DNA of 64,000 nucleotides from Ferrovibrio sp. MS7 (GCF_038404985.1 NZ_JBBKBA010000001.1:896001-960000); one strand, 5' to 3'. Shown: positions 26,047-34,701, numbered from the stretch's first letter. Translations and numbers: made by a program. The notes: generated from the letters alone by a model not told the origin.

Positions 26047-26072
26047 GTAACGCCGGTGCATCGGGCCGCGAA
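26047..26072 (+). promoter_or_regulatory. SigF-type promoter of the bufferin operon
   Basis: The plus strand reads GTAACG at 26047-26052, 16 bases, then CGAA at 26069-26072, facing bufA1. The box sequences and spacing match the divergent sigF promoter exactly. A start point near 26080 would give a leader of roughly 68 bases. Confidence 0.87.
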
Positions 26073-26086
26073 TACCTCCTTAGCAA

Positions 26087-26133
26087 GCCAAGCCCGGCTT
26101 GCGCATCAGGCCAAGCTAGACTTGCCCATCAGG
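26087..26133 (+). repeat. imperfect 24-base tandem repeat in the bufA1 leader
   Basis: Two copies (26087-26110 and 26110-26133) begin GCCAAGC and end CATCAGG, with 20 of 24 positions identical and sharing one G. The second copy overlaps the ribosome binding site (AGGAGAGAG). Stems between CTTG and CAAG segments are possible, so the repeat may affect translation of bufA1. Confidence 0.7.
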
Positions 26134-26147
26134 AGAGAGACCCCACC

Positions 26148-26453
26148 ATGTCCCACCGCACCCTCGGCTTCGCCATCGCCGCCACGCTCGCCACCGCCGT
26201 CAGCACCGCCGCGCTGCTGTCCTCCCCCGCCCAGGCCCAGACCTCGGGCGACAAGGAGCGCTGCTACGGCATCTCGATGGCCGGCAAGAATGACTGCGCC
26301 TCCACTGGCAACAATTCCTGCGCCGGCACCGCCAAGATGGATTATGAGAAGGCGGCCTGGAAGTATGTCGCCAAGGGCACCTGCGCCAGCATGCAGGTGC
26401 AGCTGAAAGATGGCAGCAAGCGCATGGGCTCACTCGAGCCGGTGAAGGGCTAA
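26148..26453 (+). CDS. bufA1: BufA1-family bufferin metallophore precursor (DUF2282)
   Basis: The 101-residue precursor has a signal peptide (cleavage near A-Q-A-Q, residue 30) and a small Cys-containing core. Four cysteines at residues 39, 50, 58 and 79 lie in E-R-C-Y-G, N-D-C-A-S, N-S-C-A-G and G-T-C-A-S contexts, typical of DUF2282/BufA1. Bufferins are periplasmic ribosomally made peptides whose cysteines are modified by the MNIO enzyme encoded next door (reported as thiooxazoles) and which sequester copper. An AGGAGAGAG ribosome site precedes the ATG. It is the first gene of a four-gene operon under a SigF-type promoter. The metal specificity here is inferred from the family. Confidence 0.92.
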   Translation: MSHRTLGFAIAATLATAVSTAALLSSPAQAQTSGDKERCYGISMAGKNDCASTGNNSCAGTAKMDYEKAAWKYVAKGTCASMQVQLKDGSKRMGSLEPVKG

Positions 26454-26460
26454 GCCCGCC

Positions 26461-27369
26461 ATGCTGGTGGACCGCTCGCGCGACCGGCTGCCGTTCATCC
26501 GGCCGCGCTGCGCCCTGCCTTGCCGCGCTGGTGTCGGGCTCAAGCCCGAACATTACGCGGCAATTCTGGCAGAGCCGCTGGCGCCGGATTGCGGCGTCGG
26601 CTGGTTCGAGCTGCATCCTGAGAATTATCTCGGCGCGGGCGGTCCACCGCATTACTTCCTCGAACGCATCCGCGATCGCTATCCGCTGTCCTTTCACGGC
26701 GTCGGGCTGTCGATCGGCGGTGCCGGCCCGCTGGATAAAGCGCATCTCGGCGAGCTGCGCCGCCTGGTGGATCGCTATCAGCCGGCGCAATTCTCCGAGC
26801 ATCTCGCCTGGTCCAGCCATGGCGGCGCGTATCTGAATGATCTGCTACCGCTGCCATACACCAAGCAAACCCTGGCGCTGGTTGCCGATCATGTCGATCA
26901 GGCGCAGCAGGCTTTGGGCCGCCGCATGCTGATCGAGAACCCGGCTACCTATCTCGGCTTCGCCGCGTCGACGATGCCGGAAATCGATTTCCTGGCACAG
27001 CTTTCGCTGCGCAGCGGCTGTGGCCTGCTGCTCGATGTCAACAATGTTTGTGTCTCGGCTGCCAATCATGGCTTCAGCGCGGAAAGCTATATCGACCGCT
27101 TTCCGATCTCGCTGGTCGGCGAAGTGCATCTCGCCGGCCATGCCGTGCTGGAGGATGGTGGCGATAGCGTGCTGATCGACAGCCATGACCGCCCGGTCGG
27201 CGATGCGGTCTGGTCGCTCTATGACCGGCTGTTGCGGCGCGGCTGCACGACGCCGGTGTTGATCGAATGGGATGGCGATATTCCTGCCTGGTCGCGGCTG
27301 CAGGCGGAAGCACGCCGCGCCGGCGCAATGCTGGTGCAGCATGGCCAGGCCTTCGCCGAGGCAAGCTGA
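26461..27369 (+). CDS. bufB: BufB, MNIO-family (DUF692) peptide-modifying iron enzyme
   Basis: The 302-residue product is a DUF692 multinuclear non-heme iron oxidative enzyme. Candidate metal ligands are readable in a TIM-barrel-like order: E50/H52/E54 (F-E-L-H-P-E-N-Y), H79 (S-F-H-G-V), E113/H114 (S-E-H-L-A), E159 (I-E-N-P), D192 (L-D-V-N-N), H203, E221/H223/H227 (E-V-H-L-A-G-H), D240/H242 and E269/D271. It would convert BufA1 cysteines to heterocycles in the cytoplasm before export. It follows bufA1 by 7 bases and precedes bufC by one base. The ligand list is by eye from family pattern. Confidence 0.94.
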   Translation: MLVDRSRDRLPFIRPRCALPCRAGVGLKPEHYAAILAEPLAPDCGVGWFELHPENYLGAGGPPHYFLERIRDRYPLSFHGVGLSIGGAGPLDKAHLGELRRLVDRYQPAQFSEHLAWSSHGGAYLNDLLPLPYTKQTLALVADHVDQAQQALGRRMLIENPATYLGFAASTMPEIDFLAQLSLRSGCGLLLDVNNVCVSAANHGFSAESYIDRFPISLVGEVHLAGHAVLEDGGDSVLIDSHDRPVGDAVWSLYDRLLRRGCTTPVLIEWDGDIPAWSRLQAEARRAGAMLVQHGQAFAEAS

Positions 27370-27370
27370 G

Positions 27371-28114
27371 ATGAACGCCGCGCTTCATGCCCTGCAGGCG
27401 TCCTTCGCTGCTGCCCTGCTCGATCCCGATGCGGCAGCGCCAGCGGGCGTTGCCGGTCGCCGCTTCACGATCTACCGCAACAACGTGCAGGCCAGCCTGG
27501 CAGCGGCTTTGGAAGCGCGTTTCCCGGTGATCCGCCGTCTGGTCGGGGATGAATTCTGCCGCGCGCTGATGCTCAGCTTTCTGCGTGCGGCACCGCCCAG
27601 CGGTCCGGTGCTGGCGCGCTATGGCGCCGGGCTTGGCGATTTCCTGGAGGGTTTCGCTCCCGCCGCCACGCTGCCGTATCTCGCCGATATGGCGCGGCTG
27701 GAATGGGCGCGCAGCGAGGCCTATCACGCCGCCGATGCGCCGGTGGTGCAGATTGATGCTCTCGCGTTACTCCCGCAAGACCAGCTGCCAGCCGCGCGGC
27801 TGCTGCTGCATCCGGCCCTGCGCCTGGTGGCCTCGGCTTATCCCATCGTGTCGCTGTGGCACACCAATGCCCATGACGCGGAAGTACGCCCGTTGAGCGA
27901 TGCCCTGCCCGGCGAAGCCGCACTGATCACGCGGCCGCATCTTGAAGTGCTGGTCACGCCTTTGCCTGGGAGCGGTGCGGCTTTGGTTGCCGCCTTGCTG
28001 GATGGCGCGGATTTTGCCGAGGCCGCAGAAGCGGCCGGCACGCAAGCGGATCTGCCGCGCCTGCTGGCCCTGCTGTTCGATGCCGGCGCCATAGCCGGCG
28101 TTTCAGTTGCCTGA
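27371..28114 (+). CDS. bufC: BufC, MNIO partner protein (DUF2063 N-terminal domain)
   Basis: The 247-residue product has the DUF2063 N-terminal helical domain: F-A-A-A-L-L-D-P-D near residues 12-20, the F-T-I-Y-R-N-N-V-Q-A-S-L-x-x-A-L-E motif near 33-49, and F-P-V-I-R-R-L-V-G-D-E-F. A variable C-terminal domain rich in Leu/Ala follows. Proteins of this type partner MNIO enzymes and probably bind the precursor peptide. The ATG at 27371 follows the bufB stop by one base, so the genes are translationally coupled. Confidence 0.92.
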   Translation: MNAALHALQASFAAALLDPDAAAPAGVAGRRFTIYRNNVQASLAAALEARFPVIRRLVGDEFCRALMLSFLRAAPPSGPVLARYGAGLGDFLEGFAPAATLPYLADMARLEWARSEAYHAADAPVVQIDALALLPQDQLPAARLLLHPALRLVASAYPIVSLWHTNAHDAEVRPLSDALPGEAALITRPHLEVLVTPLPGSGAALVAALLDGADFAEAAEAAGTQADLPRLLALLFDAGAIAGVSVA

Positions 28115-28129
28115 ACCAAAGAGGAAACC

Positions 28130-28558
28130 ATGACGATTGCCCTCGCGCCGCTGCTGGCGCTGTTCCAGCGCATCCCGCATGACCTGATCGCGCTGCTGGC
28201 GCGCATTGGCATCGGCGCCGTGTTCCTGCGTTCCGGCCTGCTGAAATGGGATGGCTGGGCCGATGGCACCACGCTGGCGCTGTTCCGCGAGGAATACCGC
28301 CTGCCGTTGCTGCCGCCGGAGATCGCAGCACCCTTGGCGATGGCGGCTGAATTATCGCTGCCGCCGCTTTTGCTGCTCGGCCTGGCGACGCGCTTTGCCG
28401 CTTTGGGCCTGCTCGGCATGACCCTGGTGATCCAGGTCTTCGTCTATCCCAATGCCTTCGATACCCATGCCACCTGGGCCGTGGCTTTGCTCTACCTGAT
28501 CAGGCAGGGCGCGGGCGTGGTGTCAGTGGATCGGCTGCTCGGCGGCCGGCTGGGCTGA
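28130..28558 (+). CDS. DoxX family membrane protein
   Basis: The 142-residue product has four hydrophobic helices and the DoxX features L-L-A-R-I-G-I-G-A-V-F-L-R-S-G near residues 21-35 and F-V-Y-P-N-A-F near 101-107. AGAGGAAACC precedes the ATG. It lies 15 bases after bufC and is probably the last gene of the bufferin operon, where DoxX is a frequent partner. Its role there is unproven; a redox or electron-transfer function in maturation or metal handling is speculation. Confidence 0.9.
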   Translation: MTIALAPLLALFQRIPHDLIALLARIGIGAVFLRSGLLKWDGWADGTTLALFREEYRLPLLPPEIAAPLAMAAELSLPPLLLLGLATRFAALGLLGMTLVIQVFVYPNAFDTHATWAVALLYLIRQGAGVVSVDRLLGGRLG

Positions 28559-28564
28559 AGCCGT

Positions 28565-30172
28565 TCAGCTTTCCTTGCCCAGCACGCGGTGCAGCTTGCG
28601 CAGCAGGCGGCGCCGTTCCGGATCGCTGCCGGCGCGGCGGAGTTGCTGCTGCACCTGCAGCATGAGCTGCGCATAGTCGTTATGCCAGTCATGCCCGGCC
28701 ATGGCCTCGGCTTCGGCATAGCGGTCGAGCCGCTTGCGCGCCACGCCGGCTTTCAGCAGGCGCGGATGCGGCGCTGTCAGGTCGTAATATTCATCCAGCT
28801 TCGGCACCGTTACCATCGGCGCCTGTTCGCCCCAGCCGGCTATGGCGCTGCGCAATGCCGCGATGGCATCGGCCTCGCCATGGGTCAGCAGCAGGCCGCG
28901 CCGCACCGGCAGCCGGTCGCGCAGCCAATCGAGCAATTCATCATGGTCGGCATGGCCGGAATAGATTTCCAGCTTGCGGATGCTGGCCCGCACCTGCACT
29001 TCGTCGCCCTGGATGCGCACCGGGTTGGTGCCCTGTTCCAGCAGCGCGCCGAGCGTGCCGGCGGCCTGATAGCCGATCAGCAGCACGGTGGCATTGGCCC
29101 GCCACAGATTGTTCTTCAGGTGATGCCGGATGCGGCCGGCCTCGCACATGCCGGAAGCGGCGATGATGATGGCGCCGCCGCTCACCTGCTCGATCTGCAT
29201 GCTTTCCTGCACGCTGCGGGTGAAATGCAGGCTGCCGCCCTGGAAGGGCTGGCGCTCGCTGCTCTGCACGCCATTGGTCTTGTGCAGGTAGCGCGCGAAG
29301 ACATTCGTGATATTGGTCGCCAGCGGTGAATCGACAAAGACCGGCACGCGTTTCACCGCGCCTTCCGCCATCAGCCGCGTCAGGTCGGCGAGCAATTCCT
29401 GGGTCCGCTCCACGGCAAAGGCCGGGATCACCAGGTTGCCGCCGGCGGCGAGCGCGGTATTCACCTCGGCGGCCAGGGCGGCGCGGCGGCCGGCATCGTC
29501 CAGCTTCGGCCGTGGCCGGCCGCCATAGGTCGATTCCATCACCACCACATCCAGCGCCTTGGGCGCTTCGGCGATTTCCTGCAAGGCCTTGTGTTCCGGG
29601 CCAATATCGCCGGAGAACAGCAACCGCAGGGTTTCGCCGCCGCTTTCCGCTTCCAGTTCGATGGAGGTGGCGCCGAGAATATGGCCGGCATTCCAGAACC
29701 GGGCCCGCAGCCCAGGCACCACTTCGAACCAGGTGTTGTAGTCGCGCGGCAGCAGCAATTGCAGGCTGGCCTCGGCGTCGTCCACGGTATAGATCGGCTG
29801 CACGATGCCGAGGCCGCGGCGCTGATTACGGCGGTTCAGCCGCTCCACTTCCATTTCCTGGATGCCGCCGGAATCCGGCAGCATGAAGCGCAGCAGGTCG
29901 ACCGTGCCGGGCGTGGCATAGATCGGGCCGCCATAGCCGGCCTTGGTCAGTTTCGGCACCAGGCCGCTATGGTCGGTATGGGCATGGGTCAGCAGCACGG
30001 CGGCGATGTGGCGCGGATCGAACGGCCAGGCTTCGTAATTCATCTGCTTCAGGGTCTTGTCGCCCTGGAACATGCCGCAATCGATCAGCACCGCCTGGTT
30101 GCCGATTTCCAGCCGGTAGCAGGAGCCGGTAACGGTGCCGGCGGCACCATGCACGCCAAGACGCAGACTCAT
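28565..30172 (-). CDS. metallo-beta-lactamase/beta-CASP RNA-processing-type hydrolase
   Basis: The 535-residue product has an N-terminal metallo-beta-lactamase domain with HAHTDH at residues 63-68, a beta-CASP insert, and the C-terminal RMMBL motif Y-S-G-H-A-D-H-D. This is the architecture of CPSF-73-like RNases. It carries a basic Arg-rich C-terminal tail. It would cleave or trim RNA in the cytoplasm. Its start overlaps the stop of the phosphorylase gene (ATGA at 30169-30172), so it is translationally coupled, which links an RNase to nucleotide phosphorolysis. Confidence 0.92.
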   Translation of the reverse strand: MSLRLGVHGAAGTVTGSCYRLEIGNQAVLIDCGMFQGDKTLKQMNYEAWPFDPRHIAAVLLTHAHTDHSGLVPKLTKAGYGGPIYATPGTVDLLRFMLPDSGGIQEMEVERLNRRNQRRGLGIVQPIYTVDDAEASLQLLLPRDYNTWFEVVPGLRARFWNAGHILGATSIELEAESGGETLRLLFSGDIGPEHKALQEIAEAPKALDVVVMESTYGGRPRPKLDDAGRRAALAAEVNTALAAGGNLVIPAFAVERTQELLADLTRLMAEGAVKRVPVFVDSPLATNITNVFARYLHKTNGVQSSERQPFQGGSLHFTRSVQESMQIEQVSGGAIIIAASGMCEAGRIRHHLKNNLWRANATVLLIGYQAAGTLGALLEQGTNPVRIQGDEVQVRASIRKLEIYSGHADHDELLDWLRDRLPVRRGLLLTHGEADAIAALRSAIAGWGEQAPMVTVPKLDEYYDLTAPHPRLLKAGVARKRLDRYAEAEAMAGHDWHNDYAQLMLQVQQQLRRAGSDPERRRLLRKLHRVLGKES

Positions 30173-31683
30173 GGTGCATTCTCCCTGCCGGCGGTGCCGT
30201 TGATATGGTAGCCGTTATCCTGCTGCGCCAGTTCGGCAGCGAAACCGAGATCGGCATCCAGCCCGGCATGGATGCGGTAGAGCGGTTCGCCCTGGCGCAC
30301 CGGTTCGCCGATCTTGCGCAGCAGGTCAACGCCGGCATGCTTGAAGGCCGGCGCCCCGGCCATGCGCGCCACCCGGGCGATACGCAGGCAGTCGATGCCG
30401 CTGACCACGCCGCTGGCCGGAGCGAATACCTCGCGGCTGGTGCTGCTGGGCGCCGGGATGCCGGCACTCGCGCCCTGTGCCTCGATCAGCCGTTCCATGG
30501 CGCGCAAGGCGGCGCCGCTTTCCAGCAACTCGCGGGCGCGGCGGATGCCCTGGCCGCCCTTCACCGCCGCATCGGCCTCGATCAGCGCGCCGGCCAGCAG
30601 CAGGGCGCGCTCGCGCAGATCGGCCGGTGCCGTCGCCTCGTTGCGCAGCACCGCCATCACGTCGCGCGCCTCCAGCACCGGGCCGACGCCGCGGCCGATC
30701 GGCTGGCTGCCATCGGTGATGCGGATATCCAGCGACAGGCCGATGGCGCCGCCGACATATTCAAACAGCTTGCGCAGCCGCACTGCATCGGCCTGGCTGC
30801 GCAGCTTGGCGCTGGGGCCCACCGGCAGGTCGAGTACCAGGTGGCGCGAGCCGGCGGTCAGCTTCTTCGACAGGATCGATGCCACCATCTGCTCGCGCGT
30901 ATCGATGCCGAGCGGCCGCTCCACGGTGATCATCACGTCATCGGCCGGCGACAGATTGACCCGCCCGCCCCAGACCAGGCAGCCGCCGATGCGGTCGACG
31001 ATGGCGCGCATCTCATCGGTGCCGATATCCACGCGGGCCAGCACTTCCATGGTATCGGCAGTGCCGGCCGGCGAAGTGATGGCGCGCGACGAGGTTTTCG
31101 GAATCGTCAGGCCATGGGCCATCGCCAGCGGCACCACGATCATCGAGGTGCGGTTGCCGGGAATGCCGCCGATGCAATGCTTGTCCACCACCAGCCGTCC
31201 GCCCCAATCCAGCCGGCGCCCGACATTGGCCATGGCACGGGTGAGGCGCAGCACTTCCTCCACGGTCATGAAGCCGGCGCAGCCGACCAGGAAGGCGGCC
31301 ACTTCCATCTTGCTGTAGCGCGAGGCGGCGATATCGCCGATCACCGCCGCGTATTCGGCATCGCTCAGCTCATGGCCCTCGATCTTGCGCCGCAATGCCT
31401 CCAGGCTGTCCACCGGGCGCGGATGCGCGATGCGCACCGAACTGCCGGCGGCGATGCCGAAAACCCGGAAGGCTTCTTCCGAAAGCCCCAGCTCATCGCC
31501 CTGCAGCAGCGCGGGATCGTCAACGATATTCAGCGTCGCCAGCAGGCAGGAGCCACCCGCCGCGCGGATTTCGATCTTGCCCAGCGCCTGGAATTCATCG
31601 GCACGGTAATGGCTGCAGGCACGGCTGAGATAGGCGATGCTTTCGCGGTGGGTGTCGATGGCGATGCGTTTCAGCTTCAGCAT
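30169..31683 (-). CDS. AMP/thymidine phosphorylase family protein (long DeoA-like)
   Basis: The 504-residue product is longer than E. coli DeoA and has an N-terminal extension domain, as in archaeal AMP phosphorylases. Core motifs are D-K-H-x-I-G-G-I-P-G-N-R-T-S, with phosphate- and nucleoside-binding residues, and T-S-S-R-A-I-T-S-P-A-G-T-A-D-T-M-E. The reaction is phosphorolysis of a (deoxy)nucleoside or nucleoside monophosphate. The ATG at 31683 (MLKLKRIAID) is chosen over an upstream codon at 31725. It is divergent from the PRPP synthetase gene and translationally coupled to the RNase-like gene. The AMP or CMP preference is inferred from length and context. Confidence 0.9.
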   Translation of the reverse strand: MLKLKRIAIDTHRESIAYLSRACSHYRADEFQALGKIEIRAAGGSCLLATLNIVDDPALLQGDELGLSEEAFRVFGIAAGSSVRIAHPRPVDSLEALRRKIEGHELSDAEYAAVIGDIAASRYSKMEVAAFLVGCAGFMTVEEVLRLTRAMANVGRRLDWGGRLVVDKHCIGGIPGNRTSMIVVPLAMAHGLTIPKTSSRAITSPAGTADTMEVLARVDIGTDEMRAIVDRIGGCLVWGGRVNLSPADDVMITVERPLGIDTREQMVASILSKKLTAGSRHLVLDLPVGPSAKLRSQADAVRLRKLFEYVGGAIGLSLDIRITDGSQPIGRGVGPVLEARDVMAVLRNEATAPADLRERALLLAGALIEADAAVKGGQGIRRARELLESGAALRAMERLIEAQGASAGIPAPSSTSREVFAPASGVVSGIDCLRIARVARMAGAPAFKHAGVDLLRKIGEPVRQGEPLYRIHAGLDADLGFAAELAQQDNGYHINGTAGRENAP

Positions 31684-31800
31684 GATACGGTGCGGGATTA
31701 GTTTTCTGTGGTATTTGCCTGTCACCCGGTCGCCAGTCTAACCTCGCCATCGCCGCCGGGCCAGCCACGGCGCCCCGTGAAGCGCCACAGGGAGGAAAGC

Positions 31801-32667
31801 ATGCGCCTGCTGCTGCCGCTGCCAGGAAACCAGGCCCTCGCCGCCGAACTGGCGCGGCTGGGTGCCGGCCCCTGCGGCGAGGTCGAAACGCGGCATTTTC
31901 CCGATGGCGAAAGCTATGTGCGGCTGCATGGCGATCTGCAAGGGCGCGAGGCGGTGCTGATCTGCACGCTCGCGGCGCCCGATCCGCTGTTGCTGCCGCT
32001 GGTCTTCGCCGCCGATGCGGCGCGCGAGCTTGGCGCCAGCCGGGTCACGCTGCTGGCGCCTTATCTCGCCTATATGCGGCAGGACAAGCGCTTTCAGCCC
32101 GGCGAGGCGGTGTCGTCGAAAAGCTTCGCCGCCATCCTGTCGCGGCATGTCGACCGCCTGATCACCGTCGATCCGCATCTGCATCGCTATCCCGCGCTCG
32201 ATGCGCTCTACACCATTCCGGCCCAGGCGCTGCATGCCGCACCGCTGCTGGCCGACTGGATCGCCGCCGCCGTGCCCGATGCGCTGCTGCTCGGGCCGGA
32301 TGCCGAAAGCGAGCAATGGGTGGCCGCAGTGGCGGCGCGGGCCGGGGCGCCGCATGCCGTGCTGGCCAAGACCCGCCATGGCGACCGTGATGTCGAAATC
32401 GCCTTGCCCGATCTTTCCGCCTATCGCGGCCGCCAGCCGGTGCTGGTGGATGATATCGCCTCCTCGGGCCGCACGCTGATGCAGGCGGCGCGGCTGCTGG
32501 TGGCGCAAGGCCTGCCCAAGCCGGTCTGCGCCGTGGTGCATGCGCTGTTCGCCGGCGATGCCTATGCCGCCTTGCAGCCGCTGGCCAGCCGCATCGTCTC
32601 CTGCGATAGCGTGCCGCATCCCAGCAACGCCATCAGCCTGGCGCCGCTGCTGGCGGCGGCGCTGTAG
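31801..32667 (+). CDS. prs: ribose-phosphate diphosphokinase (PRPP synthetase), short form
   Basis: The 288-residue product has both PRPP synthetase hallmarks: V-D-P-H-L-H-R near residues 122-128 and the PRPP loop V-D-D-I-A-S-S-G-R-T near 216-225. It is shorter than the housekeeping enzyme (about 310 residues) and lacks the usual VV-PD-GG pattern in full, so it is probably a divergent paralogue. The frame is open from 31708, but GGGAGGAAAGC before the ATG at 31801 supports that start. It is divergent from the phosphorylase. It may convert ribose 5-phosphate to PRPP, closing a nucleotide salvage loop. Confidence 0.9.
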   Translation: MRLLLPLPGNQALAAELARLGAGPCGEVETRHFPDGESYVRLHGDLQGREAVLICTLAAPDPLLLPLVFAADAARELGASRVTLLAPYLAYMRQDKRFQPGEAVSSKSFAAILSRHVDRLITVDPHLHRYPALDALYTIPAQALHAAPLLADWIAAAVPDALLLGPDAESEQWVAAVAARAGAPHAVLAKTRHGDRDVEIALPDLSAYRGRQPVLVDDIASSGRTLMQAARLLVAQGLPKPVCAVVHALFAGDAYAALQPLASRIVSCDSVPHPSNAISLAPLLAAAL

Positions 32668-32759
32668 GGCCGGTCGCGGCCTCACTATACTTTAAGGGAA
32701 CATGACAAGAACGTGGGCCGGGCCAGGGCAACCAGGGCCGGGCAGCGGAAGGGCTGGAT

Positions 32760-32835
32760 TGGTGGAGCCGAGGGGAATCGAACCCCTGACCTCCTCATTG
32801 CGAACGAGGCGCTCTCCCATCTGAGCTACGGCCCC
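32760..32835 (-). tRNA. tRNA-Ala (anticodon CGC)
   Basis: The minus strand folds as a 76-base tRNA with the 3' CCA encoded. The 7-bp acceptor stem pairs GGGGCCG with CGGCTCC. The anticodon loop reads TTCGCAA on a 5-bp stem, giving CGC (codon GCG). The T arm has the usual GTTCGATTC loop. It is a single gene between the PRPP synthetase gene and yggT, with no integrase nearby. Confidence 0.96.
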
Positions 32836-33058
32836 AGTCCGTTCCGGCCCGCTTACGCAATCTCGCGGGCGGCATGCTTGTAGCCAAGGCGGCCCGGTTT
32901 GTCCACACCCCTCTAGCGGCTTTTTCCGGCCCTGGCGGCGTTCCCCGGGTGTCTGGCGCGGCGTTCGGGCGGGCCATTCCGGCCCTGTTATTGCCAAGCC
33001 GGGCGGCAGCCGGTATCAAGGGCCATCCTGTCCCCGCCGCTCTTTTCGAGGAACCGCG

Positions 33059-33349
33059 ATGTATGCGCTGATCTGGCTGATCGACACCTTGATCGGTCTC
33101 TATATCTGGCTGCTGATCGCCTCGGCCATCCTGAGCTGGCTGGTCGCCTTCAATGTCATCAACACCCGCAACCGCTTCGTCTACCTGGTCGGCGATTTCC
33201 TCTACCGCGTCACCGAGCCGGCGTTGCGGCCGATCCGCCGCGTGGTGCCCAATCTCGGCGGCCTGGATATTTCGCCGGTGCTGCTGATCCTGCTGCTGAT
33301 GTTCGTGCAGCGGCTGCTGGTGCAGGATCTGGCCCGCCTGCTGCTCTGA
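33059..33349 (+). CDS. yggT: YggT family protein
   Basis: A 96-residue membrane protein with two hydrophobic regions (about 5-32 and 72-93) separated by a conserved loop, [15 protein letters not shown] near residues 51-65. The ATG follows a GAGGAACC ribosome site. YggT proteins are often encoded with DUF167 proteins, as here, and are proposed to have roles in osmotic or cell-division related membrane processes; the function is not established. Confidence 0.93.
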   Translation: MYALIWLIDTLIGLYIWLLIASAILSWLVAFNVINTRNRFVYLVGDFLYRVTEPALRPIRRVVPNLGGLDISPVLLILLLMFVQRLLVQDLARLLL

Positions 33350-33392
33350 CGACGGCTGCTGCCCTGACGACGGTGCTGCCCTGAAGCCTTAC

Positions 33393-33707
33393 GTGGAAAT
33401 CGGTGGCGGCCTGCGGCTGCTGGTGCGGCTGACGCCGAAGGCATCGCGCGATGGCGTGCTGGGCCTGAAGCCTGCCGCCAAGGGCGGCGTGGAACTGGCC
33501 ATCGGCGTCACCGCCGTGCCGGAGAAGGGCAAGGCCAATGCCGCCCTGCTGCGGCTGCTGGCAAAGGAACTAGGCGTGGCGGGCCGCGATTTGAGCCTCG
33601 CTGCCGGCGAGACCGACCGGCACAAGCAGGTGGCGCTGGACGGCGATGTGACGATGTGGCGGGCGCGGCTCGATGCCTGGCTTGCCGGGTTTAAGATGAA
33701 GGATTAG
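33393..33707 (+). CDS. DUF167 (YggU) family protein
   Basis: The 104-residue product matches DUF167: L[12 protein letters not shown] near residues 10-22 and [10 protein letters not shown] near 49-58, ending in a short basic helix. The start is a GTG at 33393. It lies between yggT and folD, and folD starts 4 bases later, so the three may be transcribed together. The function is unknown in the family. Confidence 0.92.
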   Translation: MEIGGGLRLLVRLTPKASRDGVLGLKPAAKGGVELAIGVTAVPEKGKANAALLRLLAKELGVAGRDLSLAAGETDRHKQVALDGDVTMWRARLDAWLAGFKMKD

Positions 33708-33711
33708 TGCA

Positions 33712-34596
33712 ATGACCGCCAAGCTGATCGAAGGCAAGCCCATCGCCGCCGAATTGCGTGCCGAGGTGGCGGCGAAGGTGCCGCTGTTCCAGGCCCGCAC
33801 GGGCCGCGTGCCCGGCCTTACTGTGGTGCTGGTGGGCGAGGACCCGGCGAGCCAGGTCTATGTCCGCAACAAGGGCGTGCTGACCCGCGAGGCCGGCATG
33901 GTCTCCGACGAGATCAAGCTGCCGGCCAGCACCAGCCAGGCCGAATTGCTCGGCGTCGTGGCGCGGCTCAATGCCGATGAGCGTGTCGATGGCATTCTGG
34001 TACAGATGCCGCTGCCCGGCCATATCGATACCCAGAAGATCATCGAAGCCATCGACCCGGCCAAGGATGTGGATGGCCTGCATCCGGTGAATGCCGGCAT
34101 GCTGGCGCAGGGCATGGAAGCCCTGGTGCCCTGCACGCCGAAGGGCTGCATGATCATGCTGGAAAAGATCGGCGCCGAGGTGGCCGGTGCCTATGCGCTG
34201 GTGATCGGCCGCTCGATCCTGGTCGGCCGCCCGATGGCGGCGTTGCTGATCGGCGCCTCGGCCACCGTCACTGTGGCGCATTCGCGCAGCCGCGACCTGC
34301 CGTCGCTCTGCAAGGCCGCCGACATCGTGGTCGCCGCCGTTGGCCGGCCCGAAATGGTGCGCGGCGAGTGGCTCAAGCGTGGTGCCATCGTCATCGATGT
34401 CGGCATCAACCGCATCCCGAAGGAAGACGGCAAGACCAGACTGGTCGGCGATGTGCATTTCGCTTCCGCCGTGGAAGTCGCCGGCGCCATCACCCCGGTG
34501 CCCGGCGGCGTCGGCCTGATGACCACCGCCTGCCTGCTCGGCAACACGCTCACCGCCGCCTGCCGCCGCGCCGGGATCGATCCCGGCGCGCTGTAA
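33712..34596 (+). CDS. folD: bifunctional methylenetetrahydrofolate dehydrogenase/cyclohydrolase
   Basis: The 294-residue FolD enzyme has its conserved tetrahydrofolate-site motifs [14 protein letters not shown], with the catalytic Lys near residue 56. It also has V-Q-M-P-L-P near 99-104, a Rossmann segment with [11 protein letters not shown] near 164-174, and P-V-P-G-G-V-G near 262-268. It interconverts methylene-, methenyl- and formyl-tetrahydrofolate in the cytoplasm. It follows the DUF167 gene by 4 bases. Confidence 0.97.
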   Translation: MTAKLIEGKPIAAELRAEVAAKVPLFQARTGRVPGLTVVLVGEDPASQVYVRNKGVLTREAGMVSDEIKLPASTSQAELLGVVARLNADERVDGILVQMPLPGHIDTQKIIEAIDPAKDVDGLHPVNAGMLAQGMEALVPCTPKGCMIMLEKIGAEVAGAYALVIGRSILVGRPMAALLIGASATVTVAHSRSRDLPSLCKAADIVVAAVGRPEMVRGEWLKRGAIVIDVGINRIPKEDGKTRLVGDVHFASAVEVAGAITPVPGGVGLMTTACLLGNTLTAACRRAGIDPGAL

Positions 34597-34630
34597 GACC
34601 TGGGCGGGGATCGAATTGTAATTCCCATGC

Positions 34631-34701
34631 GTCATGCCCGGGCTTGACCCGGGCATCTTTCTCCATTGGCACGAGATGCCCGCATCAAGTGCGGGCATGA
34701 C
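34631..34701. repeat. composite palindromic repeat (two hairpins)
   Basis: A 71-base element carries two hairpins facing each other. The first is GTCATGCCCGGG...CCCGGGCATC and the second GATGCCCGCA...TGCGGGCATGAC, separated by 17 bases. It is the full version of half units at 14855-14881 and 40504-40530, and its ends are GTCAT and ATGAC. Confidence 0.8.
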
